From positions 189,614,463-189,678,462 of the forward strand of contig CM045758.1 of NCBI GenBank assembly GCA_025200525.1: a stretch of DNA of 64,000 bases, written 5' to 3'. The notes under the pieces are model-generated. The model worked only from the letters and a program-made list of their open reading frames with translations, ran no database searches and was not told the origin of the DNA. This stretch comes from Camellia lanceoleosa. Taxonomy: Eukaryota; Streptophyta; Magnoliopsida; Ericales; Theaceae. Positions within the stretch are counted from its first letter, which is position 1; the number at the start of each line of letters is the position of its first letter. This document shows positions 59,897-64,000 of this stretch, piece by piece. The position numbers and the translations under genes were made by a program.

Positions 59897-61061
59897 TTGA
59901 TGTTTTTTCATTTTATTTTTACTATTTCAACTCATTAATCTTCTTTTTTTAATTGGTGATCCATTCTTCTTCTGCTAATTATTATTACTTTTAAAGTAGA
60001 TGAGAGCTAACTACCTTTAATGTTTTAAGGGTTTTAAGTTAACCAGTTGGCATTAACTTGTTATATTTTTTTGGCATTACCCTAATTATTGTTAATTAAT
60101 CATGACTCTTTTATTTTATTTTATTTTTTTCTGCATTTAAGATTGTGCCCTATGACTCCTGTCCTTCCCATCTCTCTCATAGTCCATGACGATTATGAAC
60201 AACTTCAATTTAGTTTGCTTTCATTGGGTCCAAATAATAGCACATTGTAGGACAATGTGGTTAGGACAAATAAATATCAAATATAATAATGGCGATATCA
60301 ATAAGAGAATTTGCATTACAATAGTGGAGACTGTATGTATGGGTGGTTTAGTGGAGGACAAAGGTAGTACGTCCAATCTTATTTGTGTTTTTATCGATCA
60401 AGATGACACCACATGAGATGCCGATATCTATGTCCAAACAGTCTAGGCTAAGCGAAGAAGAATGCTCAACCAAAGGCTGAGTTAGTATGAACTACATTGG
60501 ATGTTCCAAGTTGTTTAGGTGAAATTTCAATAAAATCTTGATCAATTATACAATTGTCATTAATGCAAAACCAGTTTGTATAATCATCCAGGCCAAACGT
60601 TACAAGGAAATGGTCTTTTTTTCGCTATTAACTCTTGTGTACTGGTATTCTGGACAAAGAACTCGTCTGTGAAAAAGGTAAACTTAAGCTTAATGCCTAA
60701 CTTTCCCATAATCTGGCTGCTGTTCTGGAAGAATGCCAATGTTGCACATAAATTATGACATGAAAAACAGAAACTTCTAACAAAATAATTGGTAAAAAAA
60801 ATAAAAATAAAATAAACCTTTTTAGATGTGATAAAATTGCAATATCCGACTTCTAAATGACAAAATTTGAATAAAAACTAGGTAGGCCATAATAAAGCAG
60901 TGAACTTTACTAATTGGACCATTTCAATCAAACATGAGACTTTTGAATAATTTCTGACAATATCAGCTCCAGCCAATAATTACTGTTTTGCCATCTGGAC
61001 ATTCTCAACTTTTCCAAAGAGAGGGCTTGCCTCAAATCAAGCCCATGGTAAATAACCAAGC
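59897..61061. other. Intergenic DNA between the GRAS gene and the F-box relic
   Basis: The first 250 bp are the likely 3' untranslated region and terminator of the GRAS gene, with AATAAA-poor AT-rich DNA. ORFs at 60,186 and 60,576 have no recognisable motif. Nothing else is seen. Confidence 0.6.
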
Positions 61062-62459
61062 TACTTTCCTCCTCGGCCTCGGGAAGGCAAAGTACCTTTT
61101 TTATTCCTTGGCCTTACCTTGTTTGCACAATTCTCATACAATGAAACCAACCCAACAAAACCATCCTTTACAATGGAATCACTCTTTCTCTGCTTATCCT
61201 TTTCTTCCGTTTCCCTCTCTTTTTCCTCTCCTTCCCTCTTCCCAATTTGGATTGCCACCAAGCTATGCTTGTAAGGCGTGGCACAACTTTTCGAGCGGAA
61301 CTTCCATGTCGCATCAATGAATGTCAGAGTATTGCATTCACCCACCGTCTCCAACCTCCTTTACGAAAAAACAGAATCTCGGATTAACACAAATATCGTA
61401 CCAGATTCAGGTTTGTAAGCTATGACCTTAAATTCAAGGCGAGGCATTGCCTTACTCCTAATTAAACCAGTTTTCTGAATGCATTCTGGACACATCTTTA
61501 CTCAAGGCTTCAAACTCTTCAGAGCAAGCTTCCATTCCAGTTCCTTTTAGCGATTGGTGTGGAGAGACCACGCTGGAAATTCATCCGGGAATCCATGGCA
61601 GTAGCAGAGAAGCTTGTCCTCTGACTTCCACAAACACCTTCCAAGAGGACCCCTTGGAGCCTCAATTAACTCGAAGCAACACTGCGATTTCCTTGCGTTT
61701 AAGTGGCAGATGAGAATCTGATCATCAAAACAGTCCCAGAAAAGGCTTCCATTGAAAGACAGCTTAGAACCCATCATTGTTTCGTGATGCAACTCTGGAG
61801 GCCTTTCTTCCCACTCCTCTCATTGTCCAGTTTCGGATGACAGGAACAACACTTCGGTACCATGGTCTCTGCCTCTTGGCCTGAAAAGACACAACCTTGT
61901 ACTGAAGGAAACCACTGCTATTAATGTCCGCAAGTAATGCGTAGAAAACCCTGTTGGACTGCCTACAGGGATGAGGAAGGGCCACCTTTTCCCTTGTCAA
62001 AGGATTGCATACAAAATAAGTTGTGACAAAATTGATGGAATTGGTGTTGCTACAGAGTAAGAGGCCATTGCAAGAGTCAATGAGCTTGACCTCATCTTCC
62101 TTACCCCTCTGCTTCAAGAATTTCAGGGAAGGGTCTGGGAGGCAACCAGCTTCGGATTCTATGGGTACAAATAGAATTTCATCATACTCTGTATCCATAT
62201 CATCTGAAAATGTTACCGTCTGGTAGAAAAACCCTGCGAAACTAGTACTGGCAATGGCTCTACAATTACGAGAGTGTTTGGCAGTAAAATCCACCCATGT
62301 TAGTAAGCCAGAGATGCTTTTGGATATAGAATTGAATTTGAAAACAGTTTTCAGTGGCAGATGTGAGAAGATCTCTAATATGATTTCGAATTTTGCTGGT
62401 AGTTTTGAGAATATCTCCGACGTGATATGTCCCTTTTCTTCTTCTTGTTCTTCTTTCAT
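61062..62459 (-). pseudogene. F-box protein gene, decayed (F-box plus FBA-like C-terminus)
   Basis: From ATG 62,459 the minus strand encodes 231 codons. An F-box lies near residues 22-65 (PAKFEIILEIFSHLPLKTVF, then KSISGLLTWVDFTAKHSRN). The variable domain has the usual F-box-associated phrases (LIDSCNGLLLCSN, YFVCNPLTREKVALP, YKVVSF). Near 61,815 the frame shifts by one base: homologous sequence (EEWEERPPELHH, then GSLFWDCFDDQILICHL) continues in another frame to a TAA at 61,547. Beyond it are a TGA near 61,522 and another frame change near 61,365, then the ORF 61,354-61,061, whose first 40 codons look like the F-box-associated C-terminus. F-box proteins are SCF ubiquitin-ligase adaptors. 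With one or two frame changes and two stops this is most likely a pseudogene; an intron or sequencing error at the first shift remains possible. Confidence 0.75.
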
Positions 62460-62536
62460 AGTAATGGACTCAATGCGTGCTGGAAAATCACCGTTAGAGT
62501 CACTGACCTTGCAGTCACAATCAATGTTTTCTGCAT
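62456..62536 (-). other. Upstream ORF overlapping the F-box start
   Basis: A 26-codon ORF starts at ATG 62,536 and ends with a TGA whose first two bases lie within the F-box ATG (ATGA overlap). An in-frame TAA upstream confirms 62,459 as the first in-frame start of the F-box frame. It could be a regulatory uORF of the original gene or chance. Confidence 0.3.
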
Positions 62537-63228
62537 GAAGTTAGATCAGAGATTGTAACAAAAAGTAAAAGAATAAGAAGAATTTTTTATTTTTTGAAGA
62601 AAAAAAAAAAAAAAAAAAGGTGACGTAAGGCATTATAAAAATAAAAATAAAAAGAATCTGAAAAACTCAGTTAACAAAAATGCAAGGAATACAGACACCA
62701 AACATAGATGGATCACAAACAATGTAACGTGTACATCCACGCGAGTCTTGTGACTAATTTTGTATTTGATTTTAGTGTTAGTAGCATTGTTTTAACGGAG
62801 CTATAGCTCGTGCCGGAACATGGAACACAATTATTGTTTTTTAAAAATAAAAGCAAGAATTATCCTAGATCAACAAACTGATCGAACACAATATATATGA
62901 ATGAACCAACTAAGCTACATTCTCAATTGAGAGGTTTGTTGGGTTGAACTTTGTCAAAAGTATCCTTCCCCATTATGGGACTTTCTTTAGTTGTTTGTTT
63001 CTTCCCCGTTATGGGGGTCTTTCTTCTATTATTTAGGCATAGTTTGGGAAGTTAGTTTTGGTGGGTTATGGGCTAAAATAGTCACAAAAAACAAAATAAG
63101 CTATTTTAGTTACAAAAAACAAAATATCAAATCCAACCCATAATCACTACACTCTCTCTCATAAAAAAAGTCAAAAAAATCAAAAAGCTAAAAAACCCTT
63201 CCCAAACCAAACTTTTTAGCCCCAGACT
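62537..63228. other. Intergenic DNA with A-tract
   Basis: An A tract at 62,601-62,619 and AT-rich DNA; no gene seen. At 63,042-63,053 'gtttgggaagtt' is the inverted match of 'aacttcccaaac' at 63,716-63,727, possibly the outer ends of the foldback element that follows. Confidence 0.5.
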
Positions 63229-63687
63229 TAAATGAATCCGGATCCTCGGTAGCCCTACACTGTAGCACTCCCCTGTAGCCCCCAAAACGACGTCGTTTTG
63301 GGGGCGGATTCAAAAAAAGAGGAGGGAGGAAGGAGAGGGAGGGAGGAGCTCGCCGGCCGGACTGAACTGGAGGGGGCCATAAATATTGGGGGAGGGAGAA
63401 GGAGGAGGAGGAGGAGGCGGAGAGGTGGAGCAGCTCCGACGGCCTGCCATGGCTGCGACCACGGCTGCGACGGCAGTAGCGATGGCGGCGACGACGGCGA
63501 GGGATGAGGACGGCGAGCTCCTCCCTCCTCCTTCCTTCCTCCCTCCTCCCTCTCCCTCTCCCTCTCCCTCCCTCCCTCTTCTGCGTTTTTTTTTTTTTTC
63601 TGAAAATCCGCCCCCAAAACGACGTCATTTTGAGGGCTACAGGGCAGCGCTACAGGGTAGCGCTACCGAGGATCCGGATTCAGACTT
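63229..63687. mobile_element. GC-rich foldback / inverted-repeat element
   Basis: The left arm (about 63,230-63,312) and right arm (about 63,602-63,686) are inverted copies. Both contain 'gaatccggatcctcggtagc', a 'ctgtagc' repeat and a palindromic 'aaaacgacgtcgttttg' core, with small differences. Inner flanks are GA-rich on the left and CT-rich on the right, so the inner part can also pair. ORFs of 60-146 codons on both strands come from this low-complexity DNA. Outer ends may be 63,042 and 63,727 (12-bp inverted match), but no target duplication is found. Confidence 0.6.
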
Positions 63688-64000
63688 AAATAGCCAAAAA
63701 GCTAAAAAGCCAATCAACTTCCCAAACGGAGGCTTCGCTGATTTTGGGCTTGTCGGCGTGTATTGTTGAACTTCTTTAAATGATTGATTGTTCAGTTTGA
63801 CATAATTTGACCCCAAAAAAAGGGAAAATATATGGTTGCATTTAGCTTAGTTTTGGAATTGTGATTATCCTTTTGGAGTTGTGATTTGAGTGTGGAATTG
63901 CGAGTTAAGTTTTAAAAATAAAAAATTGTTTGGTTATGAGTTTTGAAAGAAATTTTGAAAAAAGTTTTTAAATTTCGAATTTTGAAAAAAAAAATTTCAA
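63688..64000. other. Window end without a supported gene
   Basis: AT-rich, T- and A-run DNA with 'ttttgga(a/g)ttgtga' repeats at 63,851-63,890 and 'ttttgaaa' repeats at 63,942-63,990. No gene seen. Confidence 0.5.

Noticed and set aside
60186..60416. 76-codon ORF after the GRAS gene
   Set aside because: No motif, no homologue recognised, in ordinary intergenic DNA.
63188..63769. Overlapping ORFs of 60-146 codons on both strands
   Set aside because: All lie in the GC-rich foldback with GA/CT low complexity; no start context or domain.

Overview
This is eukaryotic nuclear DNA from a flowering plant, most likely a eudicot. The evidence is AT-rich DNA with nested Ty3/gypsy LTR retrotransposons, an endogenous caulimovirid (plant pararetrovirus), small hAT-like and MULE-like DNA transposons, one intact intronless GRAS gene of the SCL32 type and a decayed F-box gene. 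I saw no bacterial operon, CRISPR array, rRNA or functional tRNA. The species cannot be named from this window.

Layout. (1) 1-35,550 is a nest of retroelements. The oldest layer, element A (+), is a Ty3/gypsy relic: an LTR ending at 4276, an initiator-Met tRNA primer site at 4280, and a gag split between 4714-4737 and 29,751-30,713. Element B (-), a Tat-lineage Ty3/gypsy element, sits in that gag at 4738-29,745. It has LTRs at both ends, Gag, PR, RT, two RNase H domains and integrase, a long 3' region with tandem repeats, and an antisense ORF. Four solo LTRs with perfect 5-bp target duplications lie in these layers: 998-3065 (ATCAT), 4991-7663 (TGCTT), 15,375-19,819 (GGCAT) and 30,907-34,754 (ATATG). 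(2) 35,550-49,275 is a caulimovirid insertion: one genome-length copy (about 9.69 kb) on the minus strand joined head-to-head to a partial copy on the plus strand. The junction is at the viral polypurine tract. (3) 49,276-58,040 is AT-rich intergenic DNA with two clean DNA transposons. (4) 58,541-59,896 is the SCL32-like gene. (5) 61,062-62,459 (-) is the F-box relic. (6) 63,229-63,687 is a large GC-rich foldback.

How the parts relate. Element A landed first. Element B entered its gag, and further elements entered A or B and later collapsed to solo LTRs by LTR-LTR recombination. The caulimovirid marks the right end of the retroelement cluster: element A has no pol or 3' LTR beyond it. All retroelement and viral frames carry stop codons or frameshifts, and element B has also lost catalytic residues in RT and integrase. 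The only gene that looks functional is the GRAS transcription regulator.
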